Below are positions 1-9,129 of a stretch of DNA of 56,321 nt, one piece after another; within the stretch, counting starts at the first letter, position 1; every line of letters starts with the position of its first letter. The translations under genes and the position numbers were made by a program. The stretch comes from Phanerodontia chrysosporium (lineage: Eukaryota; Basidiomycota; Agaricomycetes; Polyporales; Phanerochaetaceae): positions 1-56,321 of the forward strand of contig MJGA01000070.1 of assembly GCA_001910725.1 (NCBI GenBank), read 5' to 3'. The notes under the pieces were generated by a model that did not search any database, was not told where the DNA came from, and was given only the letters and a program-made list of their open reading frames with translations.

Positions 1-158
1 AAATGCAAAGGCGGGAATGTCCATTCCACCGCCATCAGCTGGTCAATCTATTTGCAAACAGGTGCATACAACATGTGATCAAATTCTTATCAGTAGCGAT
101 CTCGCGCAAGGGCAGTGCTGAGCAACTTGAAAGACCACCACCACCATCCACCCTCGTA

Positions 159-826
159 ATGTCCAGCACTACCGATTCGTGTGCCGTCCCCGAAGAGGTC
201 GAGGATGGGGAGCATGCCTCATCTGGCGTAAGTAAGGTTTTCGCTGAAGTGAAGAGGGTACTGATGAAGAGTTTGGCAGGAGCGACGTGGGAGGATGCTC
301 CGCGAGGTAGAATACGCGGTTGAGCGATATTGGGACTTCGATGGTTTGTCTGGGGAGAAGTACCACGAACGAGATCGGGACAACTTCGAGGGGGATTTCG
401 CAGAGTACGCTCGGCAAAACGATGATGCCCGGGACGTCAAGAGGGCCAGGTTCGTGCGCATACTCACCAGCGTGCGGTCGATTGCTGGCCAAATCCTGAG
501 GATGAACCTGGATATCAACGAAATGACTTCCGGCGACCCGGCATGGACCGCCCTCCGCGATTTCGCGGTGAGTTGATGGACGATAATGATGCATAGTGCG
601 ACAGCGAGCTCACTGTTGAACCCAGCCGGAGTGTATCCAGAAATACGGAGAGACTGCGTGGGAAATTGCCATGCGTCACCTCGTGTGGAGTCATGGTCTG
701 CGGATGCTTTTGAACTTCAACGGCGAGTTCAAGTATGAGTGGTCCGGTGACTATGCGCTCCCGTTTGAGGACTCAATCCACCAGGAGCTCTCTCAGATCG
801 AAAGGTGCATCTGCTTCTATGAATAA
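159..826 (+). CDS. Hypothetical 185-aa protein of the foldback unit, three exons
   Basis: I do not recognise the family. The exons are 159-227, 280-567 and 626-826. Both introns (52 and 58 nt) are typical fungal ones: GTAAGT to GGCAG, with CTGAT as a possible branch site, and GTGAGT to CCCAG. All phases agree and give 185 residues. The start at 159 is chosen because the inverted paralogue at 1531-2186 has the same start and the same exon layout. The protein has a short acidic N-terminus, then a charged, Tyr/Arg/Asp-rich helical-looking middle and a Trp/Leu-rich C-terminus. No signal peptide, membrane segment or known catalytic motif is visible. Conserved splicing and reading frame between diverged copies suggest it is or was a real protein. 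Confidence 0.7.
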
Positions 827-1027
827 CTCATTGCTATGTGCGTTATCTGCTGTACAAATCGGTTTCAAATGTATCCAGTCTATCCCGAGGAAGGGAAATA
901 ATTTGTGTGATTTATGGTGGGCTTTAAGATAAGGTCACATTCGTATAAACTGCTTGTATTCTAACATCGACGATGAAAGGCGACTTGTTGTCTTCCAGCA
1001 GTCACATTTGCATACTACTGACACTGA

Positions 1028-1510
1028 TTCACAATCTCTGTTTGTTGTTACATAACTGAGGCACCCGTAACTTGAAACCTAGCATGTCGTAATATGAAGA
1101 CTGTTGTGGCTTGCGTGTGATAAGTGGTTGTTACTGTGCCTGCTATGGGGAGCGATCAAAGTGCCTTCTGCACAATGAATGCCTCTCTCCGATCGCTGCT
1201 CGAGCAGCGATCGGGGCCCATGGGTATGCTGCCTCTCTCCAATGCCCTCAATTGTTGGTGGTTCCCCGACCGCTGCTCGAACAGTGATCGGGTGACCTTA
1301 CCAACCTCATTATCTGTTGTCACCCGATCGCTGCTCGATCAGCAATCGGATGGCCACACTGGTTCTATTCGTTGTCACCTCTCATCAGTGTACGCTGTCC
1401 GATCGCTGCTCGAGCAGCCATCGGAGATTCAGTCGCTTTTCATGTGTTTGATCTCATTGTTGCAGCATACATAACTGACCCCGAGTTGTAGAGTTTCACG
1501 ACCAAACATG
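1028..1510. repeat. Four-palindrome module, copy 1a
   Basis: This ~480 bp module carries four imperfect palindromes at 1189-1214, 1265-1292, 1323-1350 and 1398-1425. The first is perfect over 26 bases: its left arm is CCGATCGCTGCTC and the right arm is the exact reverse complement. The others keep the same centre with a few mismatches. The module lies between the 3' ends of two convergent genes. A diverged copy lies at 2578-3060, and both recur at 9130-9612 and 10626-11108. Confidence 0.9.
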
Positions 1511-1530
1511 CCAATAACGAGGGATACTAG

Positions 1531-2186
1531 TTACAAGTAGCGACATTTCTCGCGCTGCGCGAGCTCCTGATGCAATGTGAACTCAAAGTCGAAACTCTCG
1601 GACATAGTAAAATGGAAATCGCGCTGAAACGTCCTAAGCCAGTGCAGACCATGACTCCGCACGAGGTGATACATCGCAATGTTCCAGGGACTCGGTCCGA
1701 AATGCTCCCGACAATACGTCTGGATTCGATAGTAAGCCCGCTTTCACACTATGCATCAATGTCGTTCACGAACTCACCCCGGTGTCACGGATCGTCGTCC
1801 AGGCCTCGTCACCCCGCGACATGTCGTTGATATTCAGGTTCATCCTCAGGATCATTCCAGCAATCGCCCGCGCGCTGTGGAGTATGCGCACGAACCTGGC
1901 CTTCTTGACGTCCTCAGCGTCATCGTTCTGCCGTGCGTACTCTGCGAAATCTCCCTCGAAGTTGTCCCAATTTCGATCGCGGTACCACGGCCCAGACAAA
2001 CCCTCGAACTTCCAATGCTCCTCAAACACGTATTGTCGGTTGCGCACCGGGCTCCCATCTCCGTTCTGCCAAACTCTTCATCAGTACCCTCTTCACCTCG
2101 GCGAAAACCTTACTTACGCCAGATGAGGTATGCTCCCCATCCTCGACCTCTTCGGGAACGGCACGCGAATCGGTAGTGCTGGACAT
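1531..2186 (-). CDS. Hypothetical 181-aa paralogue, convergent with the gene at 159-826
   Basis: The coding sequence is the complement of exons 2118-2186, 1778-2065 and 1531-1719, with introns of 52 and 58 nt in the same positions and phases as the plus-strand gene. Exon 1 is nearly identical to that gene because it lies in the inverted repeat. Exon 2 is clearly homologous but diverged, with a shared FEGDFAEYARQNDDA stretch. Exon 3 is diverged further, around a common MxHLVxSHGL core. The pair therefore arose by inverted duplication, and only the outer arms stayed homogenised. Function is unknown, and no motif of a known transposase, nuclease or polymerase is visible. Confidence 0.7.
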
Positions 2187-2577
2187 TACGAGGGTGGATG
2201 GTGGTGGTGGTCTTTCAAGTCGCTCAGCACTGCCCTTGCGCGAGATCGCTACTGATAAGAATTTGATCACATGTTGTATGCACCTGTTTGCAAATGGATT
2301 GACCAGCTGATGGCGGTGGAATGGACATTCCCGCCTTTGCATTTGTTTTTGTTTTTAAATATGTTTGTGGCAGACGTATGCAATTTCTGACATCCCAGAT
2401 AGTATGATCTCTATTATGTGACCGACACAAACATCTGTAAAATTGGTCGTGGCACAAATGCCTTTTCGTCAACTCCTCTTTGAACCCTCTGAACCTCTAA
2501 CCCATTCTGAACCCAACATCTATCCTGAACTGAGGGCGATTTATTCGAGGCATAAACACTTCTGACATTTATTCACG

Positions 2578-3060
2578 ATCTCTGTTGGTGGTTACATGAT
2601 TCAGGGACTGGTAACTTGAAAACCAGCATGTCATGATATGCAGACTGTTGTGGCTTGCATATGACAAGTTGTTGTCACTTTGCCTGCTATGGGGTGTGAT
2701 CGAAGTGCCTTCTGTGCGATGAAGCCCTCACTCCGATCGCTCCTCGAGCAGCGATCGGGGCTCATGGGTATACTCGCTCCCTTTGCTGCCTTCGATTGTC
2801 GGTGCTTCCCGATCGCTGCTCGAACAGCAATCGGGTGGTCCTACCAATCTCATCAGCTGTCGCCACCCGATCGCTGTTCGAGCAGTGATCGGACGGTAAC
2901 ACTGAATCTACGCAGTGTTACCTGCCATGACTGGACCGTTTCCGATCACTGCTCGAGCAGCCATCGGAGATTCAGTCACGTTTTATAAGTTTGATCTCAT
3001 GCTTGCAGAATACATAACCGATCCCAATTCATGGATTTCTACGTTCCATAATTTAACATA
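2578..3060. repeat. Four-palindrome module, copy 1b, just upstream of the retroelement ORF
   Basis: This is a diverged copy of the module at 1028-1510, with the same order of landmarks. Its palindromes are at about 2733-2758, 2808-2835, 2866-2893 and 2941-2968. It ends roughly 120 bases before the start of the Penelope-like ORF1. Its position suggests a leader or promoter region, but no function can be shown from sequence. Confidence 0.88.
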
Positions 3061-3182
3061 GGTTGGAAAGTGTCGGGGATACCCCTCGTTATTTCGCAAA
3101 TTTAAAAGTCAAAGCCTGGAGGGTGACCTAAGCCCTAAGGTACCAGTAAAAAACCAGTATAATCGAGTAAGCACTCTTCACC

Positions 3183-4392
3183 ATGCCCGCCCAAGACACT
3201 ACTCGCCGTGCGGTCCGCGCGACTGCGTCTTCATCCACAGGCCATTTCCCCTCGTTCACCCGTGCGCTGTCGCCTTCACAGGCTTCAGTGGTGCTCGGCG
3301 AGCAGATAAGCTTCGGCACGTTCGACGAGCGTCGCGCAGCGGCCCTCGCGCATTGCACCTCGCTTGACGAGGTCATTGCGACATTGCCGAAGCTTTACCA
3401 AGTAGCGTTGAGCCCAGTCCTCACGGACATCCACCACGACGCTACGAAGCGTGTGGAGATAGCGGCTCAACTCGAACGGCTGCGCCAGCACAAGGCTGCA
3501 GGCACCCTCCCCTCACCTCTGAAGGGGCTGGGCAGCACGCCTGCGATTCAATTCACGAAAGGGTTTCTGGAGTCACAGAAGCCCGACTTTCCGGGGAAAG
3601 CCCCGGATATCGTGAAAGCCTGCGCTGCAAAGCTCCTTGACGGTTTCATCGAGACCAAGGCTGCTGAGCACGCATGGTATGAGTCGCGCCTTCAAGCGAT
3701 GGAGGTGACACGCCGAGTTCTGACCGCTGCGGACACGCACTGGAAAGACGAGCTCGAGCAACGTTACCAGGTCCTCGAGGGATTTGTTCGGCCACCTGTC
3801 GAAGGGCAGGTACCGGCGACCGTCCCGTCTGCAGAAGAACTCCATCCCCTCAAGTTCGTAACGGACCCTGTTATGGTTGCTCAGCACGAGAACATCCGGA
3901 GGAGCATTCCCCGGTTGGCCTCGACGGTCATCATGCTCGTGGTGAACCGTGCGCTGACTCAACAGCAACGTAATAAGGCCAAGCGCGACTTGAAGGATCA
4001 GGCGGACGTCGAAATGGCTACGGATGACACCGCAGTCGACTCCGCTGTCAAGAGGCTCGAGAAGCAAGTCGAGGGTCTCGTCTCGGGCATGAAGGCGCTC
4101 ACGAACGGCAAGGGCAAGGTGAGTCTCTCATCTTCTTCGCGAACTCGCGTCGAGGATACTCATCCTTTCGTCTCAGGACAGAGCCCCTCAAGCCGGCCCT
4201 TCTCGCTTGTCGACCACCGCGCAAGGCACGAAGCGCAAGGTGTCCAGCTCGGCAAGCGACTCCGGCAAAGGCAAGACGTCGGCCATCAAGGCCCGTCCCG
4301 GCGACTCCGCTGCAGCAGCGGCGAGGCTGGATCGCCTCAAGAAGGGCAAGGGGAAGGAACAAGGGAAGGGCAAGAAGACCCAGAAGAAATAG
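3183..4392 (+). CDS. Penelope-like element ORF1, spliced form, Lys-rich C-terminus
   Basis: This is an alternative reading of the first third of the element. Removing a 58-nt intron at 4119-4176 (GTGAGT donor, CTCAG acceptor) joins codon 312 to a different frame, which runs to a stop at 4390-4392. The product is about 383 residues. The N-terminal 310 residues are helical and charged, with a likely coiled coil near residues 265-310. The C-terminus is rich in Lys, Ser and Gly and resembles a nuclear localisation or nucleic-acid-binding tail. It looks more natural than the Arg/Gly/Gln-rich translation of the same bases in the unspliced frame, which favours real splicing. No known domain is recognised. 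Confidence 0.55.
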
Positions 4393-6983
4393 TCGCATAC
4401 GTTCGCGCGGCCCCTTGGAGGTACGATGCTCCTCATTCCTACCCCGACGTGATACTGATGCTTCCGGCACCCCGTGCCATTCAGTTACTCCTCGAGCGAG
4501 TGCCGCTTGAAGTGAAGCGTGCAGCGAGATTCCGTTCGAGAGTTTTCCTTGGACCCAATGTAACTGTACCGGAGCATCTCCAAATGCATGTATCGTCTAG
4601 CCTCCGCTATTTAATGTACTCCGTCCCGTCATCGAACGTAGTGCGTGAGGCATGGGAAGACTTTAAAGACCGCTTCAGGTGGCGAGTTTTCTTCACTGAG
4701 AAACTCATTGACTCCCCAAACGACGACGACACTGACTTCGACCCAGACTTCGTGGTGCCCAAGGCGCGCAAGCGCTTTGATGACGGTGTTCGCACCACAC
4801 CTGCGTACATTGAGCTCGGCCTTCGCAAAGGCGACAAGTTCGTGGACGAATATATCTCGAACGTCATGCCAAGCGTAAAAGCCACTTCTCGTAGCCTGAA
4901 CTTGGTTTGGCTGGACGAACTCAAGGACTACTTGAGTGCTAACAAATATATCGTTAGTCCTTCTGATAAGAATCTCGGCGTATGCATCTTGCAGGCCGAC
5001 TGGGCGACTGATCAGACCCGTACTCTCTGGAACGACCCCTCCAACTACCGTAAGCTCGGATCACTGTTGGAGGCGGATGAGATTATGGAAGAGAAACACG
5101 AACGGATCTTCCGCGCTGCCAGACTTGCTAGGCGGCTTGGGAAGCGTCAGTTGGCGGAATTCCTTGTATCAAAGATCCATGGGAAGGATGCGAAGACAGC
5201 GGGCTATACGCTCGGCCAGTTCTATGGCGTACCAAAGGTACACAAGCGACCGGTCAAAATGCGGCCTATCGTCCCGTGTCATTCTGTCTCGCAAGCCCCC
5301 TCCGCTACGTATGTTTCTAAAATGCTCAAGCCACTCGTGTCGCGTCAGCCGCACGTAATTCACGGTTCTAAACATCTCGTGAGACAGCTTGAGTCGTTGC
5401 AGCTTGATAAGCACAAGAAAGCGTGGATTGTTTCAGGCGATATCGTCGCCTTCTATCCGAATATCCCCCTAGAGAACTGTATCCGTGTAGTCACACAAAT
5501 GTGGCGGAACAGCCCCGAGGCGGAGAAGCTTTCCCCAGAAGAACGTCAGCTCTTCCTGATGTCCTTCATGACTGCTAACAAGCGGCTCGTTATACAATTC
5601 GGCGACGAGTATGCAGAGCAGATCCGGGGCCTGGCTATGGGCATTGCCTGTAGTCCGGACTTGGCTAACCTCTACGGTTCTCACTACGAGAACCCTATAC
5701 TCGCCAGACCCGACATGAAATCGAAGTTTGCCTTCTTCGGCCGGTATCTGGACGACGTACTCGGCATAGTCTACGCTTTGTCAGCAGAGGAGGCTATGTC
5801 GTACGCGAACGAAATTCGCTACGACGGCGTCGAAATCGAGTGGTCAGTGTCGGAGTACCACACTCCGTTCTTGGATCTTTTCCTCTATCTCGATCCAGTC
5901 GAGAAGAGGTTGCATTGGAAACCCTATTCTAAACCACTGAACCACCGTGAACGCATACCATGGGCATCTCACCACCCGAAAGATGTTAAGAAAGGCACCT
6001 TTATCGGCGAGATGTCTCGTCTGGCCACGCTTTGTAGTAAACTGGAACACTACAGAGACGCCATATCCGACCTGAGTAATCTGTACTTGGCACGTGGATA
6101 TCCAGACGATGCGGTGAGGAGTTGGGTTAAAGCTCACTTTTCACAAAGATGGGAACGAAGGCTTGGTGAGCCAATCGTACGGGATGAAGTCTTTGTGCTT
6201 AAATCCCACTTCAATCCCGCTTGGTCTGCGTTCAACGTCCACGGCTTGTCTGAAGTCGTCGTTGAATCCTGGTTGTCCAGCCTGAGTAAGCTCGACGGAG
6301 CTAATCAATCTCAGGACCGTACGTGGCACGCCGCGGAGAGCACTGATGGGTCCGAGCTGAAGATCTTTCGGCAGACGACTCTCGGTCAGTTCCAAGGCGA
6401 GCAGAGCAGTCTATATCCCGGTGAGAGTCGCCCTGAAGGGGTGGCCGGCCGAGTGGGCGTAGCCAATGTTGCGAAACCCCGTGTGACCTACGATCCCAGG
6501 GATGTCATGGACGTTGACGAGCTTGTAGCTCTCAGCGAACCCAGCTTCTCGGCACACGACCTCAGTGTTGTGTGGACTGACAACGCGTTACGAGTACCTA
6601 AATCCCTACGAATACGATACGCAATGGCCGAGCCTCGGTTAGATGCGGATCCGCAGGTAAATCCTGCCCTCCATGTACCTTTGGGAGTGGAGGACCAGGT
6701 CGGTGACCTCGGACCCGCCTCAGATGCGGAGTCGGTTGCTAGCGGAGATGACGGCACAACGAATAGTAAGCCCTATCGTATTTGTACGGCGAAGAAGGAC
6801 TCGGGAATCGTCCAGGAGGATCTGGATATACGGTCCGTTGGATTCCACGACCGCGCCTGGCTTGTCTCCCGAAAGAAAATTCGCAATCTCGGGGATATAG
6901 TCAATAGCTGGAAAAAGGACATCATTCAAGCAGCATTGAACAGTGACTCTGTTCAACAAATGCACGTGGACGAATGGCAGTAA
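3183..6983 (+). CDS. Penelope-like reverse transcriptase, read as ORF1-RT fusion when the intron is retained
   Basis: An open frame of 1266 residues runs from the ATG at 3183, which lies 18 bases after the end of the shared flanking repeat. RT motifs appear in order: SDKNLGV near residue 595, YGVPKVHKRPVKMRPIV near 680-700, motif A GDIVAFYPNIP near 753, motif B GLAMGIACSPDLANLY near 820, motif C FFGRYLDDVLG near 855, then FLDLFLYLD and a WASHHPKDVKKG segment typical of Penelope-like enzymes. The two catalytic Asp of YLDD and the motif A Asp are present. The ~300 residues after the RT core contain no recognisable GIY-YIG. If ORF1 is spliced, RT could instead start at the in-frame ATG at 4458. 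The frame is open throughout, so the copy may be functional. Confidence 0.88.
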   Translation: MPAQDTTRRAVRATASSSTGHFPSFTRALSPSQASVVLGEQISFGTFDERRAAALAHCTSLDEVIATLPKLYQVALSPVLTDIHHDATKRVEIAAQLERLRQHKAAGTLPSPLKGLGSTPAIQFTKGFLESQKPDFPGKAPDIVKACAAKLLDGFIETKAAEHAWYESRLQAMEVTRRVLTAADTHWKDELEQRYQVLEGFVRPPVEGQVPATVPSAEELHPLKFVTDPVMVAQHENIRRSIPRLASTVIMLVVNRALTQQQRNKAKRDLKDQADVEMATDDTAVDSAVKRLEKQVEGLVSGMKALTNGKGKVSLSSSSRTRVEDTHPFVSGQSPSSRPFSLVDHRARHEAQGVQLGKRLRQRQDVGHQGPSRRLRCSSGEAGSPQEGQGEGTREGQEDPEEIVAYVRAAPWRYDAPHSYPDVILMLPAPRAIQLLLERVPLEVKRAARFRSRVFLGPNVTVPEHLQMHVSSSLRYLMYSVPSSNVVREAWEDFKDRFRWRVFFTEKLIDSPNDDDTDFDPDFVVPKARKRFDDGVRTTPAYIELGLRKGDKFVDEYISNVMPSVKATSRSLNLVWLDELKDYLSANKYIVSPSDKNLGVCILQADWATDQTRTLWNDPSNYRKLGSLLEADEIMEEKHERIFRAARLARRLGKRQLAEFLVSKIHGKDAKTAGYTLGQFYGVPKVHKRPVKMRPIVPCHSVSQAPSATYVSKMLKPLVSRQPHVIHGSKHLVRQLESLQLDKHKKAWIVSGDIVAFYPNIPLENCIRVVTQMWRNSPEAEKLSPEERQLFLMSFMTANKRLVIQFGDEYAEQIRGLAMGIACSPDLANLYGSHYENPILARPDMKSKFAFFGRYLDDVLGIVYALSAEEAMSYANEIRYDGVEIEWSVSEYHTPFLDLFLYLDPVEKRLHWKPYSKPLNHRERIPWASHHPKDVKKGTFIGEMSRLATLCSKLEHYRDAISDLSNLYLARGYPDDAVRSWVKAHFSQRWERRLGEPIVRDEVFVLKSHFNPAWSAFNVHGLSEVVVESWLSSLSKLDGANQSQDRTWHAAESTDGSELKIFRQTTLGQFQGEQSSLYPGESRPEGVAGRVGVANVAKPRVTYDPRDVMDVDELVALSEPSFSAHDLSVVWTDNALRVPKSLRIRYAMAEPRLDADPQVNPALHVPLGVEDQVGDLGPASDAESVASGDDGTTNSKPYRICTAKKDSGIVQEDLDIRSVGFHDRAWLVSRKKIRNLGDIVNSWKKDIIQAALNSDSVQQMHVDEWQ

Positions 6984-7738
6984 TGCGATTCGATAACTGC
7001 TGGCCGTAATGGTCAGAGGATATTTACTTAGCGGCATACACTTTGGTTCAAACCCAAAACCCCTAACCTAAGCCCTAAGCCTAAATATTCATTAGCGTCT
7101 CCCTCACAGGCCTAAACCCCCTGGAGCGGAGTTGTACCCGTTGAACGGTACAGCCAGCAGTTATAAAGTATTTCGTTGTACAGCGTCATTATTTAATGGA
7201 TGCAGTGAGCGCCCACCTTTGTGGCGTGGGCGCTTCGGTGATTGCCATGATGGCCGCGCACGTGTCCCACGTGTCCGTCTCGTGGCTGCTAATAGCGTTT
7301 GTGATCATGTGATCTTCGACCCAGGGCTGCGGTTAACTCTGGATTCGATGCGCGTGTTAATAACCGGCCCGAATCCGGGTCGGCTCCGAACTGACTCCGC
7401 TAGGTTCGGGAGACTTTCGCCGGGGTGGCTGCGTGCCGGGCTTCGTCCGGGCACTTTGTGGCGTTGATCCGATCAGATCGAGATCTCGAGACTTCGAAAG
7501 GTGACTTTTCGGTAGTCCACTGCTCGCTGGGGTGTTGTTGGCCCCTTCCGCATGATCTGTACATACAAAACCTTCGTACTTTTGCCGAGAAAGAGTCCCT
7601 TAAGGGGATTCGCTGCTCCCGACCTCGGGGAGACTTTTCTCCGCACCAATCGCATTACAGCCGACGAGCGACATTTCGCCTCTCGTCGGCCCGCCAGTCC
7701 CTTCGGGCCTGGCGGTTGCAAGGGGTATATATCCCAGT
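6984..7738 (+). other. 3' untranslated region of the Penelope-like element, with hairpins
   Basis: No gene is visible. The stretch contains several hairpins on the sense strand. One at about 7209-7233 has 8-bp arms GCGCCCAC/GTGGGCGC, one near 7432-7453 has arms around a CTTCGT loop, and one near 7690-7716 has a CCGCCAG/CTGGCGG stem around a TTCG loop just upstream of the ribozyme. Confidence 0.5.
7051..7085. repeat. Degenerate telomere-like CCCTAA words
   Basis: About 70 bases after the RT stop codon there is a run of related words of the kind CCCTAA, CCTAA and GCCCTAAG. Fungal telomeres are usually TTAGGG/CCCTAA, so this may be a degenerate internal telomeric stretch inside the 3' region of the element. 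Confidence 0.55.
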
Positions 7739-7811
7739 AGGAAACCGCTGATGAGTCTTCACGACGAAAGCTCAGCGCGACACAACAGTGTCGGCTGCCT
7801 TCGGTTTTCCT
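7739..7811 (+). ncRNA. Hammerhead ribozyme in the 3' region of the Penelope-like element
   Basis: All conserved core parts are present: CTGATGA (7748-7754), a short stem II (GTC/GAC, 7755-7765, 5-nt loop), then GAAA (7766-7769). Stem I pairs 7739-7747 with 7802-7811, nine base pairs with one bulged T. Stem III starts with the A7769-T7800 pair and continues as CAGC/GCTG and CGACAC/GTGTCG around an ACAA-type loop, with one internal loop and one bulge. The predicted cleavage site is after T7801 (UU at positions 16.1-17). Hammerhead motifs are a known feature of Penelope-like elements, where they occur in terminal repeats and may process the RNA. No partner copy was seen at the 5' end. Confidence 0.85.
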
Positions 7812-7860
7812 GTGAAGCATTCCGCGCTCGCCGCTCGCTACGCTCGCGTCTCGCGCCCCC

Positions 7861-7879
7861 CCAAACCCTAAAACCCTAA
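7861..7879. repeat. Short telomere-like tract at the retroelement/foldback junction
   Basis: Two AAACCCTA-type units stand directly at the junction between the 3' end of the retroelement and the left end of the foldback unit. The C-rich strand follows the sense 3' end of the element, as expected if its RNA primes on a telomeric overhang. Confidence 0.6.
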
Positions 7880-8260
7880 TGTCAGAAGTGTTTATGCCTC
7901 GAATAAATTGCCCTCGGTTCAGGGTAGATGTTGGGTTCAGAATGGGTTAGGGGTTCAGAGGGTTCAAAGAGGAGTTGACGAAAAGGCATTTGTGCCACGA
8001 CCAATTTTACAGATATTTGTGTCGGTCACATAGTAGAGATCATACTATCTGGGATGTCAGAAATTGCATACGTCTGCCACAAACATATTTAAAAACAAAA
8101 ACAAATGCAAAGGCGGGAATGTCCATTCCACCGCCATCAGCTGGTCAATCTATTTGCAAACAGGTGCATACAACATGTGATCAAATTCTTATCAGTAGCG
8201 ATCTCGCGCAAGGGCAGTGCTGAGCAACTTGAAAGACCACCACCACCATCCACCCTCGTA

Positions 8261-8928
8261 ATGTCCAGCACTACCGATTCGTGTGCCGTCCCCGAAGAGG
8301 TCGAGGATGGGGAGCATGCCTCATCTGGCGTAAGTAAGGTTTTCGCTGAAGTGAAGAGGGTACTGATGAAGAGTTTGGCAGGAGCGACGTGGGAGGATGC
8401 TCCGCGAGGTAGAATACGCGGTTGAGCGATATTGGGACTTCGATGGTTTGTCTGGGGAGAAGTACCACGAACGAGATCGGGACAACTTCGAGGGGGATTT
8501 CGCAGAGTACGCTCGGCAAAACGATGATGCCCGGGACGTCAAGAGGGCCAGGTTCATGCGCATACTCACCAGCGTGCGGTCGATTGCTGGCCAAATCCTG
8601 AGGATGAACCTGGATATCAACGAAATGACTTCCGGCGACCCGGCATGGACCGCCCTCCGCGATTTCGCGGTGAGTTGATGGACGATAATGATGCATAGTG
8701 CGACAGCGAGCTCACTGTTGAACCCAGCCGGAGTGTATCCAGAAATACGGAGAGACTGCGTGGGAAATTGCCATGCGTCACCTCGTGTGGAGTCATGGTC
8801 TGCGGATGCTTTTGAACTTCAACGGCGAGTTCAAGTATGAGTGGTCCGGTGACTATGCGCTCCCGTTTGAGGACTCAATCCACCAGGAGCTCTCTCAGAT
8901 CGAAAGGTGCATCTGCTTCTATGAATAA
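8261..8928 (+). CDS. Hypothetical 185-aa protein of the foldback unit, second copy
   Basis: The exons are 8261-8329, 8382-8669 and 8728-8928, with the same introns as the gene at 159-826. I see one coding difference, a Val-to-Met change in exon 2 at base 8560. Such near identity points to recent duplication or gene conversion. Function is unknown. Confidence 0.7.
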
Positions 8929-9129
8929 CTCATTGCTATGTGCGTTATCTGCTGTACAAATCGGTTTCAAATGTATCCAGTCTATCCCGAGGAAGGGAAA
9001 TAATTTGTGTGATTTATGGTGGGCTTTAAGATAAGGTCACATTCGTATAAACTGCTTGTATTCTAACATCGACGATGAAAGGCGACTTGTTGTCTTCCAG
9101 CAGTCACATTTGCATACTACTGACACTGA

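Larger units (their letters stand above)
1..3164. repeat. Direct repeat copy 1 (left flank of Penelope-like element), cut by window start
   Basis: This segment matches 8103-11212. The offset is 8102 up to about 1930 and 8048 after a 54-bp gap in the second copy. The first ~2.5 kb is almost identical; a G/A difference at 458 versus 8560 is one of few changes. From about 2500 to 3164 many substitutions appear. Similarity stops abruptly at 3164/11212, 18 bases before the start codon of the element ORF here and 16 bases before an unrelated ORF in the other copy. It holds two convergent genes and two four-palindrome modules. Confidence 0.95.
3165..7879 (+). mobile_element. Penelope-like retroelement of the endonuclease-lacking, telomere-associated type (Coprina/Athena-like)
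   Basis: The element comprises an ORF1, a Penelope-type reverse transcriptase, a long structured 3' region with a hammerhead ribozyme, and a C-rich end running into CCCTAA-like words. No GIY-YIG nuclease is visible after the RT domain. That absence plus the telomeric words is the known signature of Athena (rotifers) and Coprina (basidiomycetes). If the RNA 3' end primes on a telomeric G-overhang, the C-rich words should follow the sense 3' end, as they do here; the chromosome end would then lie to the left. The 5' boundary is set where the flanking direct repeats stop matching. The 3' boundary is set where the foldback unit begins, and the true ends are uncertain. Confidence 0.8.

Noticed and set aside
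1189..1425. Regular palindromes at near-constant spacing, resembling a CRISPR array
   Set aside because: The repeats are imperfect, number only four per module, and the intervening sequence is itself conserved between modules. The genome is eukaryotic.
3121..3183. Second hammerhead ribozyme upstream of the retroelement ORF
   Set aside because: No CTGANGA plus GAAA arrangement was found there.
7975..8223. Open frame upstream of the foldback gene, repeated inverted at 10272-10520
   Set aside because: It is open in both arms only because the arms are near-identical. It has no coding character, no splice link and no recognisable domain.
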